Source of the DNA: DATEZO01 sp035255485
GTDB taxonomy: Bacteria > Pseudomonadota > Gammaproteobacteria > Burkholderiales > Burkholderiaceae_D
Direction: 5' to 3'
Assembly: GCA_035255485.1 (NCBI GenBank)
Contig: DATEZO010000251.1
Span: 1 to 15,219, forward strand
DNA length: 15,219 nucleotides
Made by a program: the position numbers and the translations under genes. This document shows, one piece after another, positions 13,968 through 15,219 of this stretch (positions are counted from its first letter, which is position 1; every line of letters starts with the position of its first letter). Below the pieces are notes generated by a model. That model saw nothing but the letters and a program-made list of their open reading frames with translations. It had not been told where the DNA came from and ran no database searches.

Positions 13968-15219
13968 TTATCCCTGGAGGGCCAGGATCTCGTCCGCCGC
14001 GCGCAGGCCGGACTGGTAGGCGCCATGCACGGTCTGGTAGCGCTGGCGCTCCGTCGCTTCGCCGGCGAAGAACAGCAGGTTGCCGACGTTGCTGGCCAGG
14101 CTGGTGCGCATTTCGGGCTTGGCGCCCAGCGTATGGCAGGAATAGGCCCCGCGCGCGAACGGATCGGCACCCCAGCGCGTGATCATCCAGTCGGTCGGGT
14201 CGGGAATGTTGTTGCCGTAGATTTTGCGCAGCGTCGCCATGGCGCTGTTGACGATGCGCGTGTCGCTCCAGCTTTCGATCTCCCGGCCGAACGCCGCCGC
14301 GTTGAAGCCCAACAGGATAGGCTGGCCGGTCGGGCGCGCAAAGCTGACCCATTCGGCCCACTGGCCATAGCTGGCGCCATCGGGAATGTAGTTCAGCCAG
14401 TCCGCATTGGTGTCCCAGAAGGCGTGGGGAAAGCGCAGGTAGCACTTGTTGAGCAGCCCCATGCCCAATTGGGAGATGGCCGTCTGCTTGTCGCCGGGCA
14501 GCGCGGGCGAGAAGCTGACCGATCCTGCCTGCAGCACGCCCAGCGGCAGCGTGATGATCGCGCGCCGTCCCGTGAAGCTGCCCTCGCTGGTGGTCACCGT
14601 CACCCCGCCGTTGGCGTGATATTCGACGCCACTGACGATGTGTCCCAGCCGGATATCCAGGCCTTGCGCCAGGTGATTGATCACCACCTGGTAGCCATCC
14701 TTGAACAACGCCTCGTCGCCGCGATAGGACAGGTCGCTGTTGTACCAGTACGTGGACAGGCGCGATGCTTCGCCGCCGTATTCATGCTCGATCGTGGTAT
14801 TGACCAGGAAGTCGATCCTGTCCTTTTCCGCCTGGGGCCGGCCCGCGTAATTGAGGCCGTTGCGCGCCGCCGTCTGCACCGCCTGGTCGGCGTTGCCATC
14901 CTGCGCCTTGCGCAGCGCGCCATTGAGCGCCGTTTCCAGCGCATCGAGTTGGTCCGTCGCATCCGGCCCCAGTCGGGCGCCGTCGCTGTCGTAGATTTGC
15001 CGCTTGTCGAAGCTGGTGGTCAGCAGTTGCGCGCCGATCTGGCGCGCCAGCGTGGCCACCGGGTTGTCCGGCCCGGCGCCGTGGATCCAGCTCGCGCCCA
15101 GGTCCACTTTCGCATCCATCCACCGCTGCGAGGTCTGGATACGGCCGCCGATGCGGTCGCGCGCCTCCAGCACCACCACCTGCTTGCCGGCCTGGCGCAA
15201 TTTGCTCGCCGCAGCCAGG
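13968..15219 (-). CDS. Flavin-containing amine oxidase (N-terminus beyond window)
   Basis: FAD-dependent amine oxidase of the monoamine/polyamine oxidase family, which oxidises amines to imines with release of H2O2. The frame is open to the window edge (LAAASKLRQAGKQVVVLEAR), so the GxGxxG start of the Rossmann fold lies just outside; about 417 residues are visible. Diagnostic parts are LEARDRIGGRI (end of beta-2 plus the GG motif), GASWIHG, substrate-domain strands such as ITLPLGVLQAGSVSFSP, and the C-terminal FAD-contact region LFFAGEATERQRYQTVHGAY followed by SGLRAADEIL. No break is visible. High GC, like the other chromosomal genes. The substrate cannot be told from sequence. It converges with the LytTR regulator gene. 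Confidence 0.93.
   Translation of the reverse strand, partial: LAAASKLRQAGKQVVVLEARDRIGGRIQTSQRWMDAKVDLGASWIHGAGPDNPVATLARQIGAQLLTTSFDKRQIYDSDGARLGPDATDQLDALETALNGALRKAQDGNADQAVQTAARNGLNYAGRPQAEKDRIDFLVNTTIEHEYGGEASRLSTYWYNSDLSYRGDEALFKDGYQVVINHLAQGLDIRLGHIVSGVEYHANGGVTVTTSEGSFTGRRAIITLPLGVLQAGSVSFSPALPGDKQTAISQLGMGLLNKCYLRFPHAFWDTNADWLNYIPDGASYGQWAEWVSFARPTGQPILLGFNAAAFGREIESWSDTRIVNSAMATLRKIYGNNIPDPTDWMITRWGADPFARGAYSCHTLGAKPEMRTSLASNVGNLLFFAGEATERQRYQTVHGAYQSGLRAADEILALQG

Noticed and set aside
13082..14170. Antisense 362-codon frame across the response regulator and oxidase end
   Set aside because: Low-complexity Ala/Arg/Pro-rich translation spanning two convergent real genes and their hairpin.

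Overview
The window looks like part of a high-GC betaproteobacterial chromosome. An Oxalobacteraceae-type Burkholderiales (Massilia/Duganella-like) is my best guess, from the base composition and gene content of the right third; this is inference only, as there is no rRNA or other marker. An accessory block of lower and uneven GC covers about 1-9750. Ordinary high-GC chromosomal genes fill about 10000-15219.

Left edge (1-2140): the right part of an IS21-family insertion sequence, with the C-terminal part of the IstA transposase, the complete IstB helper ATPase and a right end carrying two tandem terminal-type repeats. The element appears to have landed in a minus-strand reading frame whose 5' part survives at about 2141-2260.

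Defence-like block (2311-8729, all minus strand). The core is a two-gene unit: a DUF4297/Cap4-type PD-(D/E)xK nuclease followed, with an ATGA start/stop overlap, by a Rad50/SMC-like ABC ATPase with a CPTCG motif and a YIDQ..GW motif. This is the architecture of Lamassu / ABC-three-component anti-phage systems. An AT-richer gene for an unusual FAD/NAD(P)-binding flavoprotein lies 105 bp downstream on the same strand. Upstream, beyond a spacer of about 390 bp, is a separate module: a STAND/AAA-like ATPase overlapped by a tiny Cys/His-rich ORF with a hydrophobic C-terminus, closed by a strong hairpin. I do not recognise that pair as a named system.

Toxin-immunity block (8839-9745, minus): a small YkuD-like L,D-transpeptidase-fold protein with no signal peptide overlaps a downstream gene for a predicted exported Cys-containing protein. 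The arrangement suggests a cell-wall-targeting effector with its periplasmic immunity protein. A triple GAATAGC repeat/palindrome lies between this pair and the ATPase gene.

Chromosomal block (10016-13915, plus): an exported DUF2141 protein, a Tat-exported carotenoid-cleavage-type oxygenase, a LytS/YehU-type membrane histidine kinase and its LytTR response regulator. A 10-bp direct repeat with a 20-bp period upstream of the DUF2141 gene has the geometry of a LytTR operator, so this may be a self-contained regulated unit. A hairpin separates it from a convergent flavin amine oxidase gene that runs off the right edge. I saw no tRNA, rRNA or CRISPR array.
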